Shown here one piece after another: positions 11,528 through 22,803 of a DNA stretch of 64,000 nucleotides. The notes under the pieces were generated by a model, which ran no database searches, was not told where the DNA came from, and saw only the letters and a program-made list of their open reading frames with translations. Source of the stretch: Pieris napi (taxonomy: Eukaryota; Arthropoda; Insecta; Lepidoptera; Pieridae); the NCBI RefSeq assembly GCF_905475465.1, contig NC_062252.1, positions 9,362,001 through 9,426,000 on the forward strand, given 5' to 3'. The position numbers and the translations under genes are program-made. Numbering within the stretch: the first letter of the stretch is position 1; each line of letters opens with the position of its first letter.

Positions 11528-14087
11528 ATGCGCAGGTCTATTTTAGTGTTTCTATTGTCAGTGCTAATATCTAAAAGTTATGGTGATAGAATTTTGGCCG
11601 TGATTCCAACAGCGTCTATAAGTCATCAAGTAGTTTTCCGTCCTTTGACCCAAGAGTTAGCTAGGAGGGGTCATGAAGTCACCATCATCACTCCAAATCC
11701 AGCGTTCACGACAGAGGACCGTCCGGAAAACTTGACAGAAATAGATGTGCACGATGTTACTTATACGTATTTGAAACCAAGTTTAGAGAAACTCAATGAA
11801 AGATTCGGAAGCAGAGAAACAATATTTAAAGTCATAGAAGGTTTGTCAACGATGATGGGAAAATTTGTGGAAATACAAGTTCAATCGGAGCCAGTACAGA
11901 ATCTGATCAATAATACAGATAAGGATTATTTTGATCTGTTACTCATTGAAGCATGTGGGAGGCAGTATATTTCGTTCTCACATTTATTTAACGCGCCTGT
12001 TGTTCTTGGAAGCTCGTTTGGTATGATGTTAGGTAATGCTGAGATTATCGGTGCTCCAAATCATCCATTTTTATATCCACCTTCTATGCGTCAACGATTA
12101 TTGAATTTGACATTTTGGGACAAGGTGTCCGAATTGTATACCCATTATCGCCTAATGAATTTTTGGTATTCCCAAGAAACAAAGGAACGTGAAGTTTATG
12201 TTAAATATTTTGGTGAAGATATGCCAACATATGACGAATTATATAATAAGGTTGACATGCTTTTTTTGAACATTCATCCATTATGGAGTAATAGACAACC
12301 ACTGCCACCGAATGTGGTTTCGATGTGGGGAATCCACAAGAACCCGGAAAAGCCTCTTCCCAAGGTCAGTCATTACTATGCTTTAATAATTAGAAACTAA
12401 ATTGCTCGATTGCTTCATCTTGGAACGTATTGAAAAGCATAAATAGTACATACAAGTGCTGCTAACTAGGCTAAAAAATATTTTTTATAATTATTTAAAT
12501 ATTGGTTTTGAGCAAAGGGTTGCTTTGAACGAAAATCACTGTAATAATGTTTGATTTGCCTTTTGGCAAAGCTCACAAGGCAAATTAAACATCTTTCAAC
12601 AACACCGGAAAATATTTAGAAATAATTTCGAATTAGACCTTAGAACCAATATGCAAATTAATAAAATTATGTAGAGTGTAGTTATTAGAATTAAATTAAA
12701 TTAGTGTTATATGAATCTGATTTCGATTTTTTTGCAGGAGATACAATCATATTTAGATTCTTCTAAAAATGGTGTAGTTTATTTAAGTTTCGGTTCAAAT
12801 GCTCGCTCCTCACAGTTGCCAAAAGAAACAATACAGATGTTCCTAAATGTGTTTGCCAAATTACCTTATGAAGTCCTATGGAAATGGGAAACAAATGAAC
12901 TTCCAGGAAAAACAGACAATGTTAAAACAGCTCAGTGGCTACCGCAATCGGATCTTTTAAGTGAGTGAACAGTATAAATGCCTAAAATCCAACTCACGTT
13001 TAACATAATATGGCTAGTAACGAATTAATTTAAGGGTAAACAATTAAATCACTAATACATAAATTACAGGGCATCCAAATATAAAATTATTTATAACGCA
13101 AGGAGGATTACAATCAACAGATGAAGCAATCACTGCCGGAGTACCACTTGTCGGCATACCAATGCTTGGTGATCAATGGTACAATGTTGAATTGTACGAA
13201 TATCATAAAATTGGTCAGGCGCTTTATATGGAAACAATAACTGAAGAAAAACTATTACATGCTATACATACTGTCATTGATAATATAAGGTGGGTATTGG
13301 TTGGTGGTGGGTATTTGAAACTAAATTTCAGGTTAACTACCGAAATTAAGGACTTAGGAAAAATAAACAAAAGCCGGAAACTTTCTCAGTGTCTACTGTC
13401 TATGGGTTAGTATCACTTACAATCAGATGAGACTCCTGCCCGTGTGCTCTATAAAAAAAAGGTCTATCAGGATTTTGCTTCAATGATTTCATAACAAGAA
13501 ATGACGCCACTAATAATTTTCAAAAGACTTTTATTCATCTCACAATTGCACAATTAGACAATTAGGTACAGCCAAATTGATATATTGATAGAACAATGGA
13601 TATTGATAATAATAGAAATTGACCAATCCAAATGTTTTGCAAGCTACATTGTTTTAGGTTCCTGCAACTGTTTCAATCTCTCTCATATTCGTCTCATATT
13701 TTTGTACCTTTTTCATTTACAAATTGTTGCGGTTCAAAAATACTTTCTTTTGGTTAAGGAGCGCAACACTTTCTATTTTCAAAATCTAAATTTTCTTTCA
13801 GTTACAAAGAAAACGTAATAAAACTTCGTGAATTATTGAACGATCAACCAGAGAGTCCTTTAGAGAGATCAGTGTGGTGGATAGAATACGTCCTGAGGCA
13901 TGGTGGGGCGAAGCATCTAAGGGCACCGAATGCTAACATGCCCATGTACGAATTCTATGAAATAGAATTTTTACTTAAATTAACAGCGCTGGTACTTTTA
14001 TCCTGTGTAGTACTTATTGCAACTTTGTATTATATGTATGTAGGATTAACTTTAGGCTTACGTAAGCCTAAACTTAAATCTTGTTAA
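11528..14087 (+). CDS. UDP-glycosyltransferase, tandem copy 3 (4 exons)
   Basis: Exons 11528-12364, 12738-12960, 13070-13289 and 13802-14087 encode 521 residues in the same exon pattern as the other two copies. The first methionine codon of copies 1 and 2 is ATA here (position 11519), so the start moves three codons downstream to the ATG at 11528. The hydrophobic core of the signal peptide is untouched. The residue after the predicted cleavage site is Asp rather than Ala. Catalytic His, QWLPQ, the signature (with DEAITAGVP) and the membrane anchor with its KxKxx tail are all present, so the enzyme should be functional. A polyadenylation signal AATAAA follows at 14153. Amino-acid differences from copy 1 are spread over exon 1, while exon 4 is nearly identical, as expected from recent duplication or gene conversion. 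Confidence 0.93.
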
Positions 14088-14152
14088 AATATATATTTAA
14101 TAAAGTAATATTTGATTTTTGTTTCGTACAGTATTAGAAACAGTACAGATCG

Positions 14153-14158
14153 AATAAA
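14153..14158 (+). terminator. Poly(A) signal of UGT copy 3
   Basis: AATAAA 66 bp after the stop codon, in the same context as in copy 1. Copy 2 lacks this segment. Confidence 0.5.
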
Positions 14159-14306
14159 ATAATTATTAGTTAGAATGTTTGCTAACACTGTAATAATTTA
14201 GTTTTAGTTCTTAATAACTTTTGTGAATTAAGATATTAATCAGTCCAATTATTAAAATATTTCAAACGAAGTGTTGTATTTACAACAAATAAACAAACGC
14301 GGACAT

Positions 14307-15532
14307 GAAATACAGATATGCAAATTAACGTCGTTTACTTAATTTATAATAACATTTAGTCACAAGCGAAGCGTTTAGCGTTTAATTATATTAATCACAA
14401 CGTTAATTGCAAAACTCGTGGACTGCTAGACTGCTTCAACTTGTATGATGAAGGTTTTTATGGAAAGAAAATTTGTCAAATATTAAAAACAATAAAAGTT
14501 GAAAAAAATTGTTTTATTTAGTAGGTTATTTAGTACTTTCGTAGGTTTTTATTTTGAAAATTGTTCTGGTTGTTGGGTCTAATGTATGCCGATTTCTCAC
14601 GATGTTTATCTTTTACCATACTAGCCATTGATGCCTACGTAGAATGAAAAGTCCATAGGTGCATACAGAGTTTAATTCTCTAACGTCAGAGAATGGCACC
14701 ACAAGGCCAACACTGCCCAATATTAGCTATACTATAGTTAGAACAATGTATATGTATCTCGAATATCGCTATAAACAGACATTGTTAAAGAAATATTTTT
14801 TTTAGGATAATGAAAGCAAAATCAACTCGAAAATGCTTCTTCAAATTTTTTTTTTTACGTATAAATAAAAAATAAAAAGTTTAACAATCATTTATAAAAT
14901 AATACGCAGAATTACAATACATTTTAGTGAATAGTTAAAGCGCATGAAATTGTTTCATATTATGATTTAGTTAATTGAATAATTAATGAATATTAATAAG
15001 TCTAATTATCAAATTGCACAATAACCATTAGTGATAAATAATAACTGATGCCTAATGGACGTACTAACTATTAATTTTAGTGTACGATAAATGACATCTA
15101 ATTATTTATAGCCAGCAAGGTAACACATAAGAAAAAGAAAGCATTTATACAAATTTAACCAATAAGTTTACCAACAAAAATATTACAAAAAGGCCATAAA
15201 TAATAAAGCATAGCAAAAAGAACGTAAGTAAGTGATAACACAATGCCCTTCCGGTAATCGGATGTGCGATCCGGAAAAATATCAACATTGTTCGAGCCCT
15301 GCAGCCGATTGCACATTCTAGCCATTCTGTTTTGCGAAGAACCCCAAGTTATTGTGGAGATAAAAAATGTATCCGCTTTTTTGTAACGTTTTAGACCTGG
15401 TATGAGGTGAGTCCAGCATATTGTTGCTGCTAAATGCTAACTCGAGTAAGATCTGTGGCGGTTGTTGGGATATTTATATTAATTAAATACCTTGTTCAAA
15501 TCTTAGTGACAACTGTCTATGGTTAAAGACAA
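14307..15532. other. Intergenic; one SINE remnant
   Basis: Beyond the UGT array, only a decayed minus-strand SINE at about 14580-14730 is recognisable (CTCACGATGTTTATC and AAGGCCAACACTGCC, the reversed tRNA-like head). The rest is AT-rich without supported features. Confidence 0.45.
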
Positions 15533-15535
15533 CAG

Positions 15536-15691
15536 CCTTGCGATTCTGTAACTCACTTTTCGAACTCACACAGCGGTTTTCACAGCGGCGGTCGCGCTCA
15601 AATCAGTCGTAAAGCAGTCATTTTATGATTTGGCATTCTGTTAATTGGGAGCTTGTAGTTTATTGTTTATCAGAGTTACAGAATCGCAAGG
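15536..15691. mobile_element. 156-bp MITE, family M1, copy 1
   Basis: The terminal inverted repeats begin CCTTGCGATTCTGTAACTC and the element is flanked on both sides by CAG (15533-15535, 15692-15694), a 3-bp target duplication. A second member at 40077-40240 is flanked by CTG. No coding capacity. It must be mobilised by a transposase from elsewhere. Confidence 0.75.
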
Positions 15692-15694
15692 CAG

Positions 15695-16551
15695 CTTCTT
15701 GCTTATTGTCGACGCTGGACAAATAAAAACTGTAAAATGAGATAAATATTTGCTCTTTAAACACGGCACATCCCTTACCTATTATGAATATTAGTGTATT
15801 ACATGTTTAAACAGACATATTTGAAAAACGCTGGAGGAACCTGTAACAGTGAAGGGTTTCCGATCAACGGTACTGAAGCTAGTCTATTAGGATTACAAGA
15901 AAAAAAATTATATTACAATTTAAAGTTACTCTAATTTTGTAATAATTGGAATTTAACGGGCTGATAATTCTAATAATAATTTGTATAATGCGTCTAGGAA
16001 TAATTCCCTATTATTATTAACAAGGTTTATTTTAAATCTCCACATCAAAATAGACAAAATATTTTAAATCTTTATTTCTCTCTTTTAGTATATAATCTTG
16101 TTTGATGGAACATTATTTACAGTTCATCGCGTCCGCTCCCGCTGTAGTCTAGCCACGTCAAAGCGTACATTTCGTATAAATCGTCGTAAGACTCCTAGCG
16201 AAATAATCGTATTCTCGCTTCATTTGTTTACTCGTTCCGTGTAATTTGCTATCTACGTAATCACCGTGTTTTACGGAATTGATTACGGTTTGAATAACCG
16301 ATTTCGCGATTTCACGGATTCAACATATAGCTTTGTTTTACAAAGTATTCAAAATCACAAACAGCAGTTGGTTATGCGGAAAACTAAGAATCATAAAAAA
16401 GGTAGCTGACTCAACAAACGTTAATTTTTCATTACAGTAATACGCAATATCAATTTTAAATAATGGGGATTTATTATGTAATCCAAATCATAAAAATAGG
16501 ATAGGCTGCCCTTATCACTTATTTACCACCTCAGACCAACCAGACCATAAA
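15695..16551. other. AT-rich intergenic DNA, nothing recognised
   Basis: No ORF with protein-like composition, no inverted terminal repeats and no tRNA-like boxes were found here. Confidence 0.4.
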
Positions 16552-16823
16552 AAATAAATAAATCAATGGCGCTACAACCTTTTTAGGTCTGGGCCTCAGA
16601 TTTATGTAACTGTTTCATTATCATTTTGATTAGCCTTCTGTGCATGAGGCCGTTTGACTTTTTGGGTCTAAGGCAAGCCGGTTTCCTCACGATGTTTTCC
16701 TTCACCGTTCGAGCGAATGTTAAATGCACACATCGAAAGAGTCCATTTGTGCACAGCCAGGGATCGAACCTACGACCTCAGGGATGAGATGACGCTGAAG
16801 CCACTAGGCCAACACTGCCAACC
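16552..16823 (-). mobile_element. tRNA-derived SINE, near full length
   Basis: On the minus strand it begins with a tRNA-like head (TTGGCCTAGTGGCTTCAG A box; GGTTCGATCC B box), followed by AACATTCGCTCGAACGGTGA, a conserved GTGAGGAAACCGG block and a 3' end reading GGTTGTAGCGCCATTG. Other members are at 50400-50590 (+) and, decayed, at 14580, 22190, 33905, 45730 and 47918 (-). Confidence 0.8.
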
Positions 16824-17577
16824 AGACCATAGTACACGAAAAATTCTAAAAATCCGCGATAAATAAACCACTAGTATACAATTCGTTTCAGATAAAAGTT
16901 TCATATTTGGCGACAGGTTTATTTTTTCTAAACATAATAAACCTCAAAGACGAAAATCGAGGCTCGTATCGGCAAAAAACTGTCCCGAATTCCATTATAG
17001 GATTTACGAATTTGCGTGCCTTAGTGACGATATTTCAGGGCTAAACCGTAATATTTTCACATTCATTTTGAATCCATAATAAAATATTAGCTATTTCTAA
17101 GTAAATGGGAATGTAATAGCTTATACTCCTGAGAAAAATCTCTTAATCGAGGCAAACTTTCTTTTGCTCTACTGGGAAATAGCTATTCGATTTTCTGACT
17201 TTTACGTTGACTACTCAACTGCGAACGAAATAAAATGAAACCAGAAATTTGATTTTCATAAATTATTCATCTACCAAGATTTTACAGTTGATAACGTATT
17301 GGCTGCTTCAAAGCATATTGAATGTTATTATTTTAATGTGTCCATAAATTACCAATTGATTTATAGGTTGAAATTGTTATTATATATATGTACAGTTGTT
17401 AAGGAAACGCATTCACAGTAATCAAATAAGTGTTTTATTTTGATAAAAATATTTAAGATCTAAGATCTTTGGAGTGTCACTGGGAAACACCAATCTACAT
17501 ATATCTTTCTCTTATTATTTTTTTCTTTTTCTAAAACTTCAGACTAAATGACCTTAGTTATCTAATTTTATTTTATA
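16824..17577. other. AT-rich intergenic DNA, nothing recognised
   Basis: No gene or repeat could be supported in this stretch. Confidence 0.4.
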
Positions 17578-17795
17578 CTACCGGACCCGACAGACGTTGT
17601 CCTGCATGATATTTCAAGCGATTAGGATATTAAACAAAGTATAGAAGTACCGTCTGCCGCGCTATCTGCCGGGCTGATTTGTGAATCTAAATTCTAAACC
17701 ATCCAAACGCATACAAATTCATTCAAATCGGTACAGCTTTTAAGAGTAGTTCAGTGAAACACACGTAAAGTATAATTATATATTATATATAAATA
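17578..17795 (-). mobile_element. Helitron fragment, 3' end
   Basis: Reversed, the left edge reads AACGTCTGTCGGGTCCGGTAG, the Helitron 3' end seen at 25421-25447 with CTAG mutated to GTAG. The AT-rich part near 17795 is probably its 5' side. Confidence 0.55.
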
Positions 17796-18274
17796 TTTAT
17801 ATATTTTTATTATTTATTATAATCTTTTTTAAGTCAATATATTGTTGCTCTATATTATATTAGCTGGCGGTAGCTTTTCGCTTTAAGCCGAATTAAATCA
17901 CTATTACTCAATGAACTTTATATTATACGTGTGTTAAATTTAATTATATTATTAAATTACGAGATTTTTATGTAATGAAACTGAAAATCCTCATTTTCGT
18001 TAATGGGGTAAGCGTCTCAGGTTTCGAAACAGCAAATTTCGTGTTATCTCAGTACTGCCCAATAAACGTACTTTAAGCTGAGAGTTGAGATAAGGTAACG
18101 ACTAACAGGGTTGAAAGATTAATAATTACTTAAATTTATAAGAAACCTGGAGGTGAGAGTAAAGTTAAAATAACTACGACTTTATTCTTTGCTTTCGCTT
18201 TTCTCTGTTCACTGCTGAAATGCTGCTGCTTGTGGTGACTGGTCGTATGACGTGTATGCGATGATGTTGGTTAT

Positions 18275-18599
18275 GTCGACTATGTGTTTGCGTGTTGTTC
18301 CCACGAGAATTTAAGTGCGTGCTCCTATTTCACCATGCCTCCTGCTGATAGAGGACAAGTCTTTGTTTTTTTTTAATTTATGTTATTATTATTAATTACT
18401 TGATATGTCATGTGGAACATAGTGTAATGGCTGCAGCTCCTTACAAACGTTGTGTAAAAATGGCGATTAAAAAGTGGCGGAGAGTTTATTGCCAGTTCTT
18501 CTCTCCCGTTCTACGCCCTTGATTTGAAAACTGGCAGTAAATGTAAAGTTAGAATCATTAATATGTATTTCTTTACTGACGATTCATAAGTGTAAAATT
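18275..18599 (+). mobile_element. LINE 3' end, Jockey-like family A
   Basis: Same tail as at 110-425 and 22428-22774, here on the + strand: TTCCCACGAGAAT, then CAGCTCCTTACAAACGTTG, the GTGGCGGAGAG block and CTACGCCCTTG. Truncated at the 5' side, so only UTR remains. Confidence 0.7.
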
Positions 18600-18836
18600 A
18601 AATAGTTTGGACCCTGTGGCAGTGTACCTTTAACATTTCCTCGGTGTATTGCGATACTTACTCGCTGAGCGAAGAAATCACCAGCTCTTGGGTCACTGGT
18701 ACTATCTACCAGGCGCCAAATTAAATCATTAATTAGCGCCTGTGCACTTGAACCCCACGGCCCAAGAGTCTCCAAAGAGAACGAAATCGAAGTTGGAGGA
18801 GATACTCTTATATTTGAGCCGATTATAATTTCCACC
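18600..18836 (-). repeat. Retroelement coding remnant, best-preserved copy
   Basis: The minus strand has 83 open codons (18835 down to 18584) with GPWGSSAQALI, VDSTSDPRAG, FFAQRVSIAIHRGN and GTLPQG. I recognise this as a recurring retroelement-type C-terminus in arthropod genomes but cannot name the clade. It abuts the LINE tail at 18275-18599 head to head. Confidence 0.5.
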
Positions 18837-19750
18837 TGAAAACATTTAGATTATTTCAAACGTAATTCAATATGATAAAACCTTATCGTCTCCTGATTAA
18901 ACATCTAATAACCTTTACTTTAGATAGTACATACTATACGGCTTAATTATTAATTGCTGCGTAGTTGATGTAAATGCTTGCACACTATCTGTCTAAATAC
19001 ACCACAATCAATTCTAAAGACTAAGGAGATGCCTCAAATTGCGTCACATATCTATTTTAGTTTCGGTCGAATCATATTAATATAGGTGACAGCTTTTAAA
19101 TATTAGAGTATTGTAATATCACCTGAATAAATAACAATAGTAATAACAATGTATTGCTTATTCAGATAAGATCAATGTCTACAACAGTTTGTCGAAATTT
19201 AATTTCGATATTATAAAAGTACGCGTTATTTTCATTGTACGTTTTGTATCAATGTAATATTTGATAAATGAGTTTAGGAGTAACTAACCATCATTAAAGT
19301 CCAGTACTCTGCTCAGTATTAGATTATAAACCTAACTTTGTATATTTTATTCTCACTTGACACGATTTCTTTCACAGGCTTGTCGTCAATATTAAATTCC
19401 TATTGAAGCCATTCAGTATTGTTTCCATCGAAAGGAATTTTCATTACTTTTATTGAATACAATATTGAATCCAAATTGACATACATTTTATTCTTTCAAA
19501 GGATTTATTAATTGGCTTAACTTTGAATAAGAATATATTAATGTCTAATTTCTTTGCTTTTTATGATGGAAACTATAAATACATTTTGTATTTGCTCTAC
19601 GGGATTTTTTTAGGTTGGGATGCTTACTTTTAAAGCGTTATATTCTGATTTAATAATTGAAATGTTTGTTGAAAGACTGTCATCATGTACATCACTCCAG
19701 CTGTAGATTTTCGTTCATCATTTTTTATATAGGTACTTCATATATATATA
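18837..19750. other. AT-rich intergenic DNA, nothing recognised
   Basis: No supported gene, RNA or repeat termini. Confidence 0.4.
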
Positions 19751-19754
19751 TATA

Positions 19755-20275
19755 CTAGCTGACCTGGCTAACTTCGTTCCGCCCTACAACCTTATAATAT
19801 CGTTGTTACTTTAATTTAACTTATTTTAGGATTTCATTAATGTTAAGTATTACATTAATACAACTTTTTTGCAAATACAGAAATGTTTTATGGCTTGCCA
19901 TTGCGAAAGAAGAATGGCAGTTTTACACATTAGGCATCTTCTCTGTAGCGTCAATATGGCGATACTGCATGTTAAGCACTGTCTGATATCCAACATCTTT
20001 TGATCAGGATCAAAGCATGGTTATGCATCTCCTCATTCACCTCAACTGAACTGACACGAATTCGACGTAAAATGATGCGTAGTTTTGTCAACAGATGGCA
20101 CCATATGGTTTTTGCCTTCGTAAAATTAATTAATTTATTTATTGTTATTCGATAACTAATCCGATATTTTATTGCTTATTCGGGACGGAAACAAATCCAA
20201 CAAATCAAAAACCATGGCAATCGGTCCAGCCGTTCTCGAGTTATAAGTGTTGTAACAAACACGACTTTCTTCTAT
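19755..20275 (-). mobile_element. Helitron-like element
   Basis: Reversed, the left end is GCCAGGTCAGCTAG followed by T, the Lepidoptera-type Helitron 3' terminus. The right part, reversed, has GAGAACGGCTGGACCGAT, the conserved motif shortly after the 5' end of these elements. It lies inside TA microsatellite DNA and is followed directly by another member. Confidence 0.65.
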
Positions 20276-20286
20276 ATATATATATA

Positions 20287-20660
20287 CTAGCCGTTTCGCG
20301 CCCGCTTTGCTGGACGAATTAAAATAAATTTTATGTTTCATTATTTTATTTTTTTTCATATTTTTATTATTCTTCTTTTTAACTTCCCGCTAAGAAAATT
20401 GAAATATTTCGTAAATCGAGTTTTTGACAGATGTTAACGTTTTCACGTTCTAGGAAGTCCGTATGCATAAATTTTCATAAAAGTAAAACAGAAATAAAAA
20501 AATTAAGGAACGTTGGAATTAAAAACATAAATAGCCATAAACCATCTAGGAAAAATTTCGCATCGAATGGTGGTAGTTTCATGTCGATACAATCAGTGGT
20601 TTAAGCGTGAAAGAGCCTCAAACGAACACCATTTTCTTTTTATATGTATATAAGATATAT
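20287..20660 (-). mobile_element. Helitron-like element, adjacent second copy
   Basis: Starts with CTAG at 20287 (reversed 3' end GCGGGCGCGAAACGGCTAG). The body differs from the neighbour at 19755-20275. The 5' limit is uncertain. Confidence 0.5.
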
Positions 20661-20959
20661 ATATAATATATAATATAATTCATCGCTTGTAGTCTAGCTC
20701 TTTTTGAGTTGCCGGATCATAGGATAGGGCCTTATGCAGTACATATACTATAGTTGTAAATTTTTCTCTTTCCGACGCCCTTTCATTTTTAACCACTTCC
20801 TTAAAAACAAAATTATCACTAACATTACATACACTTACAAAAATGTCAAACAATATCTTGTCAACCTGTCCTATCCCGATACAGAAAATATTCTTATTGC
20901 AAAAATAGTTTAAACATTAATTTGTGTTATGTAGAAATCATAAATTTAAATCTTATTTA

Positions 20960-21085
20960 CATGTTAAAAGGAAGAGACAACCCACAACACAGGCAATCCT
21001 AGGCCCCCAGCCAGTGCACATTACTTTACCTAAATATCCTGTATTTTTTAATATAATAAAGTTTTTCTTTCTTTCTTTTTAAATA
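20960..21085 (+). mobile_element. Possible LINE 3' tail with CTTT repeat
   Basis: GGCCCCCAGCCAGTGCA is followed by AATAAAG and a CTTT microsatellite, a form typical of a truncated non-LTR element. The family is not identified. Confidence 0.3.
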
Positions 21086-21130
21086 TTATATAGTGAAAAA
21101 AAATCCTGACTAACTAAAAATAATTTTTCC

Positions 21131-21213
21131 GACTCGTAGAGGATTTGAACCTCCGCCCTCCGATGGTCAAGTTTTAGCTATATCGGCGCTCTAACCTACT
21201 GAGCTAACGAGCC
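21131..21213 (-). tRNA. tRNA-shaped gene with 17-nt anticodon loop (isotype unclear)
   Basis: The reverse strand folds as a full cloverleaf: 7-bp acceptor (GGCTCGT with ACGAGTC, one G-T pair), GCTC/GAGC D stem, CCGAT/ATCGG anticodon stem, GGAGG/CCTCT T stem. The A box TAGCTCAGTAG and B box GGTTCAAATCC fit the RNA polymerase III consensus, and a T run follows about 12 nt downstream. The anticodon loop is 17 nt, which equals 7 plus a 10-nt intron. If the intron is at the usual place the anticodon would be AGC, but position 37 would then be T, which is abnormal. It may be an intron-bearing tRNA, a decayed tRNA pseudogene or a SINE head; no SINE body is visible. Confidence 0.5.
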
Positions 21214-21381
21214 TTGCCGTCATGATGCAAATTGTGTTATATGATTCTACATTTATCTTGCATCATACAATTATGAACTTTAGCTCATTGACATTGAATT
21301 CACTTTTGTGTTTTTGCACCAAGACTCATAGTGAGTAAAGGACTATAATATTAAAGTAATTAGAGTCATTCATAAGAGTAA

Positions 21382-21887
21382 GGCCGTTTCTCCACTGCTC
21401 CGGTCCGGCAAACGTTAATTACCGATCCGATTTAGAAACTCACAACAGTACTTACGTGCTTCTCCACTACTCCGGCATCCGGTTTTTAACGATCCGCTAA
21501 CTTGCTAGATCGGAACGCTGTGTTTTATCGGTCCAAGTATATCCAAGAGGTTATAAATTATTATTCATAGGTTTATTTATTTATAGTTATATTATATAAT
21601 TAAGTATTAGTGAACTATTTATTAAGTAGATTATAATATTTCAAGATAGACAATATAAAAAAAGTAATAAACTAGCCAGGCAATAAAATATTCAGAATTT
21701 AGAACGTTTTATTAATAAAATAAAGTATATGGGTTTAATAAGTTAATATCAGTGTTGCATGATAAATATACAAGTATCGGTTATTGTCGGATCGGATATA
21801 GTGGAGAAGCGCAATCCGGCTTTCCGATATTTTTTTAATGACTCATTCCGGCTTCCGACGCCGGACCGGAGCAGTGCAGAAAGGGCC
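21382..21887. mobile_element. Harbinger-type MITE, 506 bp
   Basis: Inverted termini GGCCGTTTCTCCACTGCTCC (left) and the matching GGCCCTTTCTGCACTGCTCC (right, reversed) are bordered by TAA on both sides (21379-21381, 21888-21890), the TWA target preference of PIF/Harbinger. The word TTCTCCACT recurs inside both arms. No coding capacity. Confidence 0.75.
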
Positions 21888-22189
21888 TAATACTAAGAAT
21901 AGCTGCTCCAATTTAGTTAAATTTCGTGATTTTATCCCAAAAAAGAGTTTTATTTTACTGTTTACTTTAAAATTTTAACTAAGCATTTTCCAAGGTAGCT
22001 TGAATGGTCTGATTTCTACAGCATATTAGTTAGTTATTAACTTATTAGTTTTTTTTATCTAGACTAAGGGCGACACCAGAACACATATTCATTTCATTCC
22101 AGCTAATGCGAGATTGATAACGGGCAATTACTTTTTTGATATGAACAATATAACTATTTAGATAAGTAAATATTAAAACAAAAATTGGT

Positions 22190-22345
22190 GACACAACTCT
22201 ACGTCTTGGTCTCTGATGTGACCATTTTATTTCTTAATAGGCAAGTATGCCTTCTGTGCCTATGAAACGACTTACATTTTTGTGTTGTGCTCAGCCATGA
22301 ATCGAACGCACGATCTCAAGCTTGAGGGTCGCTCAAACCAAATCA
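22190..22345 (-). mobile_element. Decayed SINE fragment
   Basis: Reversed, it keeps a tRNA-like B box region (CGTTCGATTCATGGCTGAGC) and the middle segment of the SINE at 16552-16823; the rest is degenerate. Confidence 0.45.
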
Positions 22346-22427
22346 CTATGCATTATTAAAGCTTCCGCAAATTGCCGCAAATTGCCGCCAATTATTGTTA
22401 AAAAATATGTTAATTTTGGAATATACT

Positions 22428-22774
22428 TGAATTTGTCTATGTTAGTTGTTTCAACTATGTATTTGCGTGTTGTTCCCACGAGAATGTAAGTACGTGCTCC
22501 TATTTCACCATGCCTCCTGCCGATAGAGGACAAATCTTTATTTTTAATTTATTTAATTTACAGGTTGCAGCTCCTTACAAACGTTGTGTAAAAAAACTTG
22601 GCAATTAAAAGAGTGGCGGAGAGTTTATTGCCAGTTCTTCTTTTCCGTTCTACGCCCTTGATTTGAGAACTGGCAGTAAATGTAAAATTAGAAGCATTTA
22701 ATGAATACTATATCGTTTTTGACGTTCATAAGTGTACATTGTATTACCTACATGAATAAATGATTTTTGACTTT
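22428..22774 (+). mobile_element. LINE 3' end, Jockey-like family A, complete tail
   Basis: The best copy of the tail family: it runs from GTTGTTCCCACGAGAATG through the GTGGCGGAGAG block and CTACGCCCTTG to a terminal AATAAATGATTTTTGAC. It is followed closely by a Helitron 5' end. Confidence 0.75.
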
Positions 22775-22803
22775 TATACGACACACAAGAAAATACACAT
22801 CTA

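Larger units (their letters stand above)
970..14306 (+). repeat. Three tandem UGT repeat units
   Basis: Flanks as well as exons are repeated. The units run about 970-5845, 5866-9997 and 9998-14306. Shared non-coding blocks include an AT-rich leader starting GTTTTTAGCCATTC (969, 5873), a block with CGCGGTTAAAGGAACTTC (2043, 6873; decayed at 11020), and a retroelement piece (1375, 6285, 10350). The third unit lacks the first part of the leader because the junction at 9997 removed it. Confidence 0.85.

Noticed and set aside
16880..17440. Possible gene in the spacer after the SINE
   Set aside because: No ORF above about 60 codons, no splice-linked frames and no motif; nothing to support a call.
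20640..20690. TA-rich run as a replication or matrix signal
   Set aside because: It is a simple TA microsatellite next to Helitron ends, which prefer AT targets; no further evidence.
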